From positions 1 through 40,901 of IMG/VR virus record IMGVR_UViG_3300018892_000068: a stretch of 40,901 nucleotides of DNA; one strand, written 5' to 3'. Of this stretch, positions 31,813 through 38,922 are shown in pieces. Position 1 is the first letter of the stretch, and the number at the start of each line of letters is the position of its first letter. Made by a program: the position numbers and the translations under genes. Under the pieces are notes generated by a model. The model did not search any database and was not told the origin of the DNA. It saw only the letters and a list, made by a program, of their open reading frames with translations. This DNA is from a virus.

Positions 31813-32619
31813 ATGAGTTGGTTCGATATGATGTTAGGGGCGGCCACAGTTGCCGCCGCACCGATACAGTACACCGACCCGGCTACATTGCCGGGCCTGC
31901 AGTTTCTTTTGGATGCTGATACACTGGCCGGTTTTACGCTGAGCGGTACTGGCGGCGATGAAGTAAGCAGCTATGTTGAGCGGTCGGCAAATGGCTATAC
32001 TGGCACACAGACAACTGCCGGCAAACGGCCTAAACGCATAACAAATGGCCTGGATGGCCGGGCGGTTATTCGATTTGACGGCACGGACGATCACCTGGAT
32101 TTTGGCACCAGTGCGCTCAATTTAGGTACCGGCAATTTTACCATTATTACAATCTGGCAAAAGAATGTTTCGGTTTCGGGAGCCTATTCGCTGATTGGGA
32201 AAATTGACCCGTCCGGCGGCCCGGGCTGGCTGGTCTGGGGTGAAACAGGGCAGCCCCGGTATTTTCTGTATGGACAACCCGGCGCGGCAAATATGCAGGA
32301 ATACGCTGTTGATTTTTCCGGATTTGCTGTGCAATTATTTGAGGCTGATAGAGGAAACTTTATGCAGTCGTGGACAAATAAGAATAATACTGGTGGCCCC
32401 CAATATATCTTTACCCATGCATTACAAAGCCTGAACAACACCAAGCGTATGCTGATCGGGGCCTTTGACGATGATGGGGTCAATGAATTTCAGGGATACT
32501 ATTTCAATGGAGACATCGCTTATATAGCCTGTTTTAATCGCCTGCTAAGTAGTCAGGAAAAAACTGAAGTGTACAATTTTCTTAAACAGCGTTATCCATC
32601 TCTTCCTTATACGATATGA
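31813..32619 (+). CDS. LamG/concanavalin A-like lectin domain protein
   Basis: 268 residues from M31813; earlier in-frame ATGs lie inside the fibre gene. After a short hydrophobic start and Y-T-D-P, residues 30-265 fit a LamG-type jelly roll: L-Q-F-L-L-D-A-D, A-V-I-R-F-D-G-T-D-D-H-L-D-F, N-F-T-I-I-T-I-W, F-N-G-D-I-A-Y-I-A-C-F-N-R, L-S-S-Q-E. Such domains bind polysaccharides, so it is likely part of the receptor-binding complex. Confidence 0.8.
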   Translation: MSWFDMMLGAATVAAAPIQYTDPATLPGLQFLLDADTLAGFTLSGTGGDEVSSYVERSANGYTGTQTTAGKRPKRITNGLDGRAVIRFDGTDDHLDFGTSALNLGTGNFTIITIWQKNVSVSGAYSLIGKIDPSGGPGWLVWGETGQPRYFLYGQPGAANMQEYAVDFSGFAVQLFEADRGNFMQSWTNKNNTGGPQYIFTHALQSLNNTKRMLIGAFDDDGVNEFQGYYFNGDIAYIACFNRLLSSQEKTEVYNFLKQRYPSLPYTI

Positions 32620-33041
32620 GCACTATAGCCCTCACTTCATCTATTATTAATATGATTAACAGCGAAATATCATTACCCGAAATTGTTATTAGAGAAAACG
32701 CAGAACTGAAGGTTTGGGCCCGGTTACAAAAACTGAATTGCGACCTATATGAACGAAGGATTGAATTTGACTGCGAAGTGTACACGCTCGATAAGGTTAC
32801 CAGGTTTCAGACCATTTCCCGCGAAAAGATATTAGTTACCAATACCTCCTACCGCCCTAAGGTGGTTGATTCGGCGGGTAATCCGGTGATGCAAAACGGT
32901 GTGCAGGCCGAAATAGGCAATTTCGATTACATATACAAGGTGTATTTCGAGGGTGGCGGACTAAAGGCGGCTGTCGAAGCAGCCCTAACTGCCCGCTTTA
33001 CCGGGGCAAAAAACCCCTTACCTGCTTTCGTTCAGAAATAG
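32616..33041 (+). CDS. Hypothetical virion-module protein
   Basis: 141 residues overlapping the lectin gene by 4 bp. An alpha/beta protein with no recognised family; may be a chaperone or small structural part of the fibre. It is the last gene of the head-to-fibre run. Confidence 0.6.
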   Translation: MSTIALTSSIINMINSEISLPEIVIRENAELKVWARLQKLNCDLYERRIEFDCEVYTLDKVTRFQTISREKILVTNTSYRPKVVDSAGNPVMQNGVQAEIGNFDYIYKVYFEGGGLKAAVEAALTARFTGAKNPLPAFVQK

Positions 33042-33110
33042 AAACTCTACTGTTTTTTTCGTATATTCATACCACAATCCCTTACCTGATTAACTACAAA
33101 AGTAACACCC

Positions 33111-33470
33111 ATGTATAGCCAATGTACAACGAAAATGAAGAAAACGAGGGCGGCAGTCAGTGGCCTGGACAAACAAATACAGGAGGCTATTGATGCAGAT
33201 GTCCTGGAGATGATTGATGAATTATGTCACCGCATCCGCAAATATCCGTGCAGCATAGACGGATGTTTGCAACACGCCTTAGACCACCAGGACGAAGCGG
33301 AATTATGGATAACCAGGGCCCTTGAACAAACCAGGATGCTGCTTGTTGCCATTGACCAAAGAGTATACTTACTACAGGCCCTGATAGATGAAAGAGATAC
33401 CCAAAAAGATGAAAAAATAGATGAGCGCGACATCGGGAATATTAGAGAAAGCAGGAACGAAAATGCTTGA
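33111..33470 (+). CDS. Hypothetical helical protein before the lysis genes
   Basis: 119 residues, charged and helical, with Cys at 41, 47 and 52 (CHRIRKYPCSIDGC) and a coiled-coil-like C-terminal part rich in Asp/Glu. No family recognised. Overlaps the holin-like gene by 50 bp in another frame. Confidence 0.55.
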   Translation: MYSQCTTKMKKTRAAVSGLDKQIQEAIDADVLEMIDELCHRIRKYPCSIDGCLQHALDHQDEAELWITRALEQTRMLLVAIDQRVYLLQALIDERDTQKDEKIDERDIGNIRESRNENA

Positions 33471-33687
33471 GGTGCACGGGGACATTCCGTCCGGACTGGT
33501 TGTAGGGATGTTGTTTGCGATGCTGTGCGCGATTGGTTACGCCTACTGGAAAGAAAGGCAAAAGCCGGTAGCCTCTTTTTCTGACGAACGCATAGTAAGT
33601 AGCATCGCTGATTTAAGCCAGAGGGTTGAAGTCAAAATGACCTCTATTGAAAAAACAATCGAAACCTTTATCCGCCTGACAAAATAG
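33421..33687 (+). CDS. Single-TM holin-like protein
   Basis: 88 residues with one predicted membrane helix at about 22-44 (I-P-S-G-L-V-V-G-M-L-F-A-M-L-C-A-I-G-Y-A-Y-W) followed by a basic, coiled-coil tail. A class III holin or antiholin is possible, as is a membrane-anchored accessory. The cluster with an endolysin supports a lysis role. Confidence 0.55.
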   Translation: MSATSGILEKAGTKMLEVHGDIPSGLVVGMLFAMLCAIGYAYWKERQKPVASFSDERIVSSIADLSQRVEVKMTSIEKTIETFIRLTK

Positions 33688-33699
33688 ACTTATAAGACA

Positions 33700-34332
33700 A
33701 TGCGCAGCAATACCTTATTAACATTAACGCTATTTAACTGCCTGGCTTTGCTATTTTGTCTGGCACTAGTCATCCGAATGCATAACGGACAGCTAAGTCA
33801 AAACCGGTACCATATCGCCGCCGCGCGGGTGGTAGACGATGTACACCAGAACACCGAGGAATCTAAGCCGCGACTTACCAGAATGGAAGCTAAAACCGAT
33901 ACGGTCGTGACCAGTATCGGGCATGTGATAGAAAGGCAGGATATGGCAGAAAGCACAGCAACCCGCATGAGCCGGATCTTGCAGAACCAGGACCGCATGC
34001 TCGCCATCCAGGCCGAGGGTCGCGAGCGGGCTATTAACCGCTGGCAAAGTATGTCCGAGCAATTAGCACAATTGGCAGAAAGCATAGCCAGAGTCGAAGC
34101 CCGAAAGCCCGACACAGTTCATATTCATCCTACCGTTACTAATCCCGACCCGCTCAGGTTCCTCGGCGAGTCACCGCCCGAAGCCGAAGCTGAGCAAGAT
34201 GAGCCGACAATCAAGAAGGCTATACGAAAAAAAAGCAACAAAAGCGTGCTTAGAGAGGCCAGGCGCAGAACAAAACAGCACGAAAGAGAGCTCCGCAGAA
34301 GAAAACGCAACACCTACGCACCGGCATATTGA
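33700..34332 (+). CDS. Membrane-anchored coiled-coil lysis-region protein
   Basis: 210 residues: an N-terminal TM helix at about 7-27, then a periplasmic-type coiled coil to about 140 and a strongly basic C-terminus (KKAIRKKSNKS, then Arg-rich). The layout resembles an inner-membrane spanin, but it is longer than usual and a u-spanin-like gene lies just downstream. It may be a regulator of holin instead. Confidence 0.5.
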   Translation: MRSNTLLTLTLFNCLALLFCLALVIRMHNGQLSQNRYHIAAARVVDDVHQNTEESKPRLTRMEAKTDTVVTSIGHVIERQDMAESTATRMSRILQNQDRMLAIQAEGRERAINRWQSMSEQLAQLAESIARVEARKPDTVHIHPTVTNPDPLRFLGESPPEAEAEQDEPTIKKAIRKKSNKSVLREARRRTKQHERELRRRKRNTYAPAY

Positions 34333-34333
34333 G

Positions 34334-34450
34334 ATGAAAGCACTATACGCAATATTGATTATCAGCCTGATGCTTTCCTGCAAGGTGAGCAAGGTTAACC
34401 ATGCGACCCAGACAGATATGAAAAGGCAAACCAAATTCCCGACAAAATGA
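34334..34450 (+). CDS. Tiny lipoprotein, possible o-spanin-like (38 aa)
   Basis: From the ATG at 34334, 1 bp after the previous stop, 38 residues: a signal sequence ending L-M-L-S-C (a good lipobox) and a 22-residue mature part. The 4-bp overlap (ATGA) with the following gene supports translation. Very short, so a role as a spanin partner is speculative. Confidence 0.5.
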   Translation: MKALYAILIISLMLSCKVSKVNHATQTDMKRQTKFPTK

Positions 34451-34890
34451 GGCTGCTCTACCTGCTCGTAATGTTGTGCTGCTGCTCCTGTCTGAGGGCG
34501 CCGGATAATATTGACCGTGCCGCACGGCTTGCCGGTAAAATCTACGCAAAGCATCCAAGCCTGCTAAAGTCGGACACGGTGACAGTGACCGATACAATTA
34601 AGCTACCTGGTATTACGCGTGACAGTCTGGTAAGCTATACCAAGTCAGATACGATTACCCTGTACGATACCATTACCCGCGTACGAGTGCGGGTGAAAGT
34701 AGATACCAACAGGCGAACGGTATACATCAGGGTAGATCAGCAGCCAAGGGAAATACTCAAAACCAAGACAATCAGAGAAACCCGGCTTGTAAAACAGAAA
34801 GGGTACAGCTTTTCCTGGTGGTGGCTTGGACTGATACCGCTTTTGCTGGCCGCTTACGTGTTATATAGAATAAGAAAACGTCTTAATTAA
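34447..34890 (+). CDS. u-spanin-like protein (lipobox plus C-terminal TM)
   Basis: 147 residues: a signal sequence with Cys-rich lipobox end (residues 1-15), a beta-rich ectodomain with repeated D-T-I/V-T motifs (residues 40-115), and a C-terminal membrane helix at about 122-141 followed by R-I-R-K-R. A lipid anchor in the outer membrane and a helix in the inner membrane within one chain is the architecture of unimolecular spanins (such as phage T1 gp11), which fuse the two membranes at the last lysis step. Neighbours are holin-like and endolysin genes. Confidence 0.72.
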   Translation: MRLLYLLVMLCCCSCLRAPDNIDRAARLAGKIYAKHPSLLKSDTVTVTDTIKLPGITRDSLVSYTKSDTITLYDTITRVRVRVKVDTNRRTVYIRVDQQPREILKTKTIRETRLVKQKGYSFSWWWLGLIPLLLAAYVLYRIRKRLN

Positions 34891-34899
34891 TCTACATCT

Positions 34900-35148
34900 A
34901 TGAAAGAAATAATTATCCGGCTTAAGAGCAAAACGCCGAGATTTTTCAAAAGACTTGCCATGACGGGCGAGGCGGCGGGCGCGGCGGGCCTTTTTATAAT
35001 CGGCGCAGGTAGAGCAGACGATTTGCCTGTTCTGACAACCGCGTTAATTGCAGCTGGGGCGACTGGTTCGTTTGTGGCCCGACTCGTGGCTGAAAACTAT
35101 GCAGAAATAGAAAAACTAAAATCAAAACCGGAGGAACAAGCCGTATGA
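34900..35148 (+). CDS. Two-TM holin-like protein
   Basis: 82 residues with two hydrophobic segments (about 25-40, G-A-A-G-L-F-I-I-G-A-G, and 46-64, T-T-A-L-I-A-A-G-A-T-G-S-F) and a charged tail. A class II holin topology fits. Its stop overlaps the endolysin start by 4 bp, the usual holin-endolysin coupling. Confidence 0.68.
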   Translation: MKEIIIRLKSKTPRFFKRLAMTGEAAGAAGLFIIGAGRADDLPVLTTALIAAGATGSFVARLVAENYAEIEKLKSKPEEQAV

Positions 35149-35672
35149 AAACAGTCGAACAAATACGCACCGAGTACATAGACAAGCCTACCATTCAGCG
35201 TATTGGCTTGTTGCACCCCTCGCTACGCACTGAGGCAATGTTGATCTACAACCAGATCAGGCAGCGATTGACGGGTAAAACTACAGTACGCTTCACCCAC
35301 ACGTTACGCACGTTTGCTGAGCAGGATGCGTTATATGCCCAGGGTAGAACCAAACCGGGCCAGCGGGTCACCAACGCCAAAGGGGGGCAGAGTTTCCATA
35401 ATTACGGGCTGGCTATAGATATATGCCTTTTGGTAGACAAGGACAACAACGGCACTTTTGAGGCGGCAGTTTGGGATACGCTCTTAGATGCAGACGCGGA
35501 CGGAATCAAGGATTGGGCCGAATGCGTGGCCGTGTTCGAGGAGTATGGATGGGAGTGGGGCGGACGGTGGCGAACATTTACGGACCTACCGCATTTCCAG
35601 AAGGTATCTGGTAAATCGGTAGCGCAACTTCTGGCAGCTAAGAAAGATTCGGCGGGTTACGTTATGGTATAG
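35145..35672 (+). CDS. Endolysin, M15-family L,D-/D-Ala-D-Ala peptidase
   Basis: 175 residues of the M15 (VanY/Ply) fold. Zinc ligands: H85 in S-F-H-N-Y-G, D92 in G-L-A-I-D-I, and H150 in L-P-H-F-Q. The catalytic-type acid lies in W-E-W-G-G-R-W near residue 137. A Q-D-A-L-Y-A-Q-G-R-T motif at 60-69 is characteristic. It cuts peptide bonds in peptidoglycan after the holin opens the membrane. No signal peptide, as expected for holin-dependent export. Ends the late operon. Confidence 0.92.
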   Translation: MKTVEQIRTEYIDKPTIQRIGLLHPSLRTEAMLIYNQIRQRLTGKTTVRFTHTLRTFAEQDALYAQGRTKPGQRVTNAKGGQSFHNYGLAIDICLLVDKDNNGTFEAAVWDTLLDADADGIKDWAECVAVFEEYGWEWGGRWRTFTDLPHFQKVSGKSVAQLLAAKKDSAGYVMV

Positions 35673-35702
35673 AAAATCGTAAATAATGATAAGTAGTGTG
35701 TG

Positions 35703-35733
35703 AAAAGCCCGGTGTTTTGCGCCGGGCTTTTTT
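35703..35733 (+). terminator. Strong intrinsic terminator after the lysis genes
   Basis: AAAAGCCCGG (35703-35712), 9-nt loop, CCGGGCTTTT (35722-35731), then more T. Perfect 10-bp stem. It closes the late operon 30 bp after the endolysin stop. Confidence 0.9.
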
Positions 35734-35798
35734 GTTTGCTGACTTTCAACGAGTTGTGAGAAAGCTGAAAAATAATGTAAAAATATATTACCAAATGC

Positions 35799-35829
35799 TT
35801 GACAAGTAGTACATTTTTGTATACCTTTA
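35799..35829 (+). promoter_or_regulatory. Promoter of the first accessory gene
   Basis: TTG 35799-35801, 20-bp spacer, TACCTTTA 35822-35829. The element GCTGAAAAATA lies upstream at 35764-35774 and recurs before two other promoters in this region. Drives the gene at 35884. Confidence 0.65.
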
Positions 35830-35883
35830 CAATATCAAACAACAACATAGCCCGCCACCGTGGTGTTACAACGGGGAACGAAA

Positions 35884-36120
35884 ATGTCACGCATCAAAAC
35901 ACAATTCCACGGACTAACAATTGTGCACCCACATTCAGGCAAAGTTTCCCGCTCTGTTGTGGCAACACTTATCAAGCATCAAGCGAATGGCTACCTGGGT
36001 CAGTCCGATAAGCAAAATGCTGAGTATATTGCAAAATGGGAAGGGTCTACCGTTGTCCTCGAAGACGTGAATTACCAGATAAAAATATCTCACGTAACCC
36101 CATTTGAGACAAATTATTGA
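35884..36120 (+). CDS. Hypothetical accessory protein
   Basis: 78 residues from the ATG at 35884 (an upstream in-frame ATG at 35860 would add 8). A small alpha/beta protein with repeated basic patches and two central hydrophobic strands. No family recognised. It has its own promoter and lies beyond the lysis terminator, so it can be expressed in the lysogen (a moron gene). Confidence 0.6.
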   Translation: MSRIKTQFHGLTIVHPHSGKVSRSVVATLIKHQANGYLGQSDKQNAEYIAKWEGSTVVLEDVNYQIKISHVTPFETNY

Positions 36121-36158
36121 TTGCTCAGCAAAAAAACGTTAGCGCCTTCTTGTTTTCT

Positions 36159-36296
36159 ATGGAAGATTACTACGGCACAGTATTGAAAAACTTTGGATAC
36201 GAGCTTTCTATTCCTCAGATATGTTTCCTGAACGGTTCTTCTGCCCTGTACAACCAACCAGCAGTAAACGAGAAAGAAGTTATTTTCCAATATTAA
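36159..36296 (+). CDS. Very small protein (45 aa)
   Basis: An open frame MEDYYGTVLKNFGYELS... ending NEKEVIFQY, stop TAA at 36294. It starts 38 bp after the previous gene and ends 11 bp before the next start. No RBS or family can be cited, so it is a candidate only. Confidence 0.4.
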   Translation: MEDYYGTVLKNFGYELSIPQICFLNGSSALYNQPAVNEKEVIFQY

Positions 36297-36307
36297 TCCT
36301 TAAGCCA

Positions 36308-36532
36308 ATGAAAAAATACAGGAAAGGCATGAGCACAACCGAGTTCATGCAACTGGTCAACGAAAACAACAAAGAGATTATCCAAGCGCATATAGACAAT
36401 GGAGAAGATACGATTCCGATTCTAACGAAAGACTTAAATATTGAGCGTGTGGAAATTCTGGATGCTATGGCAGATGTTCACAAAACTGATCAAATGATCG
36501 AGGATCGAAAAAAGAAAGAGGACAAACAATAA
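36308..36532 (+). CDS. Hypothetical small helical protein
   Basis: 74 residues from MKKYRKG (36308); upstream extension of the frame is unlikely to be translated. Helical, very charged, with F-M-Q-L-V-N-E-N-N-K-E-I and a C-terminal K-K-K-E-D-K-Q. It lies 7 bp upstream of the XRE gene, so the pair may form one regulatory unit. Confidence 0.6.
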   Translation: MKKYRKGMSTTEFMQLVNENNKEIIQAHIDNGEDTIPILTKDLNIERVEILDAMADVHKTDQMIEDRKKKEDKQ

Positions 36533-36539
36533 AATTATC

Positions 36540-36881
36540 ATGCTTATACACTCCAACAAATGGGGCAAAAACACGCCCGTAACCGACCTGGATTATCAGG
36601 AAGGTATTGAATTTGCCAAAGGCGATGACACGGCTGCTATCCTTCTGGATACGGCCGAAGTACCCGCTTTTCTCAAAGCCCTGCGCCGTCAAAGGGGATT
36701 AACCCAGACTGAGCTGGGTAAAATGCTCTATCCAGACACGAACCAGGACACAGCCAAACGGGTAATTGCCGCCATTGAATCCGGCAGCCGCAAATTGGGT
36801 CTGTCTACCCTGTCGCAGATCGTGGATAGATTTGGATTAAAGTTGAGTCTGGCTATTTCTGGATTTGAAGAAAAAAGTTGA
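36540..36881 (+). CDS. XRE-family transcriptional regulator
   Basis: 113 residues. Residues 1-40 are a short N-terminal domain; 45-105 are a classic XRE HTH (F-L-K-A-L-R-R-Q-R-G-L-T-Q-T-E-L-G-K-M-L, then I-A-A-I-E-S-G-x-R-x-x-x-L-S-T-L-S-Q-I-V-D). It could be an antitoxin-like or phage regulator. No partner toxin can be recognised next to it. Confidence 0.85.
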   Translation: MLIHSNKWGKNTPVTDLDYQEGIEFAKGDDTAAILLDTAEVPAFLKALRRQRGLTQTELGKMLYPDTNQDTAKRVIAAIESGSRKLGLSTLSQIVDRFGLKLSLAISGFEEKS

Positions 36882-36900
36882 AAAATAATTGTCAAATCTC

Positions 36901-36931
36901 TTGCATGATGTATATTTTTGTACTACCTTTG
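36901..36931 (+). promoter_or_regulatory. Promoter of the second accessory operon
   Basis: TTG 36901-36903, 20-bp spacer, TACCTTTG 36924-36931 (exact consensus). Shares ATATCAAA downstream with the first accessory promoter and the GTTGAAAAATA element upstream (36877-36887). Confidence 0.7.
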
Positions 36932-36971
36932 ATATATCAAATAACACATTAACCCTTAAATAGCTACGAGA

Positions 36972-37454
36972 ATGACAACTACAACAGTATTTTCCAAAGC
37001 CTACAATTTTAACAGCGGATCGTTTGCCAAGTCTTTTTCTGCTACAATCGAGATTAAAACCAATGGTAAAGTTTTTTTCTTTGCTGATGAAACATGGTCT
37101 TCAATCGAAGAGATTTATGAGTATTTGTCAGCCCGCTATCTGAAAGAAAACGCCCCTCAGGTAATTGCCGACATCAAAGCCGCTCAATCAGAAGACACCC
37201 AGGCAGGTGCGCAACAAGAGGTTACTCAGCAACCTACTGCCAAAGACGAACCTTCTGCTAATGAGTGGGTGTCCCAGATCAAAAGCGCAAATCCTGCAAT
37301 CGGATGCTACGCAGAAGATGGTGTGATTATGGGGTCTTACAGAGGCAAGTCTTCCGAAAAGTTCAAGTTTGATCTAAATAAAAGATCGTTCATATTCAAT
37401 ACCGCACCCTCAGTTGTGGAAAATACATTCAAGCAAATAGGCCTTCTTTCATAA
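36972..37454 (+). CDS. Hypothetical accessory protein
   Basis: 160 residues. N-terminal 75 residues are an alpha/beta domain; a Gln/Glu/Thr-rich linker (about 78-97) follows; the C-terminal 60 are a second small domain (W-V-S-Q-I-K-S-A-N-P-A-I-G...). No family recognised. First gene after its own promoter. Confidence 0.6.
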   Translation: MTTTTVFSKAYNFNSGSFAKSFSATIEIKTNGKVFFFADETWSSIEEIYEYLSARYLKENAPQVIADIKAAQSEDTQAGAQQEVTQQPTAKDEPSANEWVSQIKSANPAIGCYAEDGVIMGSYRGKSSEKFKFDLNKRSFIFNTAPSVVENTFKQIGLLS

Positions 37455-37473
37455 ATCTCAAACATCTACCAAA

Positions 37474-37710
37474 ATGAACACTACACAAGATCAAATTTTT
37501 GAAATGGTTAAAAACATGGGAGGCTCAATCTATGATGGATATGCAGTATTTGTTTTTGATAATCCTGTTTCAGATGATGGCGGAGAGTCTATAACACTAG
37601 ACCAGGCCCTTGACGTTGAAAACAAAATGCTTGATGCTGGCTTTGAAGGTGCTCTAATTGGTCACCCATTTGACGAATCGGATTTTTCTTATATTCATTT
37701 CAAACTCTGA
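37474..37710 (+). CDS. Hypothetical acidic small protein
   Basis: 78 residues, pI clearly acidic (Asp/Glu-rich), 19 bp after the previous stop. Strand-helix-strand layout. No family recognised. The same frame stays open for 44 more codons past its TGA stop. Confidence 0.6.
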   Translation: MNTTQDQIFEMVKNMGGSIYDGYAVFVFDNPVSDDGGESITLDQALDVENKMLDAGFEGALIGHPFDESDFSYIHFKL

Positions 37711-37845
37711 TCTCGCCGCCACCACAAAGACTTTCAATACCAACAGGTGCGATTAAAACCTACTGTCGCTTTTCGCGTTCCAGTCTCACAGGAGCAGGCG
37801 GTGACAGAGCTGGTGAATAAGTACCTGGAAAGTCTTGTTTTGTAG
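37711..37845 (+). pseudogene. In-frame remnant with RHH-like sequence
   Basis: Open frame following the TGA stop of the 78-aa gene, ending at TAG 37843-37845. A GTG at 37747 could start a 32-residue peptide, RLKPTVAFRVPVSQEQAVTE...; it resembles the ribbon-helix-helix-like end of the 157-aa protein at 38442 (both have a K-x-x-V-x-F-x-V-x-x-S run). Most likely a decayed gene or a C-terminal fragment. Confidence 0.35.
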
Positions 37846-37877
37846 TTGGACTTATTTTGCGATTATGCTTATATTTG
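37846..37877 (+). promoter_or_regulatory. Promoter of a small RNA
   Basis: TTG 37846-37848, 21-bp spacer, TATATTTG 37870-37877. Nothing codes within about 300 bp downstream, but a strong terminator follows at 37945, which marks a small-RNA unit of about 90 nt. Confidence 0.7.
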
Positions 37878-37882
37878 CATTG

Positions 37883-37974
37883 TCAGTGTGGCCGAATGCA
37901 GCCTGCAACGCCTCTGATTTAAGCGCAACCGGGCGGGCTTTCGAGCCTCTGACTTAATTGTCAGAGGCTTTTTT
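37883..37974 (+). ncRNA. Predicted small RNA with own promoter and terminator
   Basis: From about +1 near 37883 to the U-run. Contains a UUCG-capped hairpin (GGCT-TTCG-AGCC at 37936-37947) that overlaps the start of the terminator stem, and a first GCCTCTGA copy (37910-37917) that could pair with TCAGAGGC (37961-37968) instead of the second copy (37945-37952). Two mutually exclusive folds suggest a switch-like or target-binding role. No known RNA family is recognised. Confidence 0.55.
37945..37974 (+). terminator. Terminator of the small RNA
   Basis: GCCTCTGAC (37945-37953), TTAATT loop, GTCAGAGGC (37960-37968), then TTTTTT. A perfect 9-bp stem. Confidence 0.85.
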
Positions 37975-37994
37975 ATTGCCTTCCTTTTCGCTAT

Positions 37995-38069
37995 CTTTAC
38001 ACTGATTGATGATTGCTATTTCGACAACAATGTGTGTAAAGAGAAGGCCCCGTAACAGGGGCTTTTTTT
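37995..38069 (+). terminator. Second inverted repeat and terminator before the next promoter
   Basis: CTTTACAC (37995-38002) and GTGTAAAG (38034-38041) are perfect inverted copies. Then GCCCC-GTAACA-GGGGC (38047-38062) and a 7-T run form an intrinsic terminator. A possible -7 box TATCTTTA is at 37992-37999, so a second short transcript is possible but weakly supported. Confidence 0.6.
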
Positions 38070-38099
38070 ATGGGCTGAAAAATATATTTGATTATTCAC

Positions 38100-38130
38100 T
38101 TGCAGAATCAACATGATTGTGCTATATTTG
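38100..38130 (+). promoter_or_regulatory. Promoter of the last accessory operon
   Basis: TTG 38100-38102, 20-bp spacer, TATATTTG 38123-38130 (exact consensus). The shared upstream element GCTGAAAAATA is at 38074-38084. Drives the genes at 38161 and 38442. Confidence 0.72.
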
Positions 38131-38160
38131 AATCACGTTTAACACTAACAAATAAAAATC

Positions 38161-38445
38161 ATGAAAAAGTCAGGACTCAGAGATTTTGTAAAAAGCGTTT
38201 ACCAGGAAATGGAATCAAGAAACCTCCGTTCTGGTACAGCCCTGGAGATATTCAAGGATAAAGATGGCGACCTGTTTACTGGCGCTTATGTAGATGAAAA
38301 AGGAGCGACCGAATCAGTATTTCCAGGCGCGGAGCGTGTGCTGAAAATGAGCATTTTTCACAAGAACGATTTTGACTCTAAAACCGCTTTTGAAAAGGCC
38401 CGCCGCGATCTGATTTCTTCCTACGTAAAGCGGCTATCAGCATGA
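38161..38445 (+). CDS. Hypothetical accessory protein
   Basis: 94 residues, charged alpha/beta with a repeated G-x-Y-V-D/E-K-G layout. No family recognised. It overlaps the next gene by 4 bp, and the pair has its own promoter. Confidence 0.6.
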   Translation: MKKSGLRDFVKSVYQEMESRNLRSGTALEIFKDKDGDLFTGAYVDEKGATESVFPGAERVLKMSIFHKNDFDSKTAFEKARRDLISSYVKRLSA

Positions 38446-38915
38446 TCCTTACTGAGCGAATTGTTCCCGAAGAGCCCGGAGTTACTTTTGGTGCAGCCCT
38501 GCGCAAGTACATTTACAACAAAGGCCCCGAAACTGCCCAAATCCGGCACAAGTACGTAGCTAATATTATCGACAGCGATTACGACCAGTTGCCCGACAAG
38601 CTGGTGAAAATATTCATGACTATGAAAAACGAGGGCATCGGGCTTGACTACCAGATATTTTACGTTCACATGAATATGTGGGACGATCCGGATAGAGAGG
38701 CCCGCGGCAATGTTGCTTCGGTAATTTACAAGGCCGGGCACGGTGGATACCGCGAGGGTGCGGGCCGCAAACCCGCAGGCGATCAGCCCAAGGTATCCTT
38801 TCCGGTCAGTCGTGTTGCTGCCGATGTGGCACAGATTGTTCGCAATGCTGATAATATGACTGAGTTTGTCGAGAGAGCCATTCGGGCTTACGATAAACTT
38901 GGAAGGAAAGAGTAA
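38442..38915 (+). CDS. Accessory protein with RHH-like C-terminus
   Basis: 157 residues. The first 95 are helical with no recognised family. The C-terminal part starts with G-G-Y-R-E-G-A-G-R-K-P (residues 105-115), a linker often seen before phage ribbon-helix-helix domains, followed by V-S-F-P-V-S-R-V-A-A-D-V-A-Q-I-V. DNA binding is possible. Ends 7 bp before the convergent integrase. Confidence 0.6.
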   Translation: MILTERIVPEEPGVTFGAALRKYIYNKGPETAQIRHKYVANIIDSDYDQLPDKLVKIFMTMKNEGIGLDYQIFYVHMNMWDDPDREARGNVASVIYKAGHGGYREGAGRKPAGDQPKVSFPVSRVAADVAQIVRNADNMTEFVERAIRAYDKLGRKE

Positions 38916-38922
38916 CCATGTT

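Noticed and set aside
34199-34333. N-terminal part of the frame ending in the 38-aa lipoprotein
   Set aside because: It overlaps the 210-aa gene in another register; only the part from 34334 has a signal sequence and sensible start.
36159-36881. Toxin-antitoxin module
   Set aside because: The XRE protein could be an antitoxin, but neither the 45-aa nor the 74-aa neighbour shows a recognisable toxin fold.
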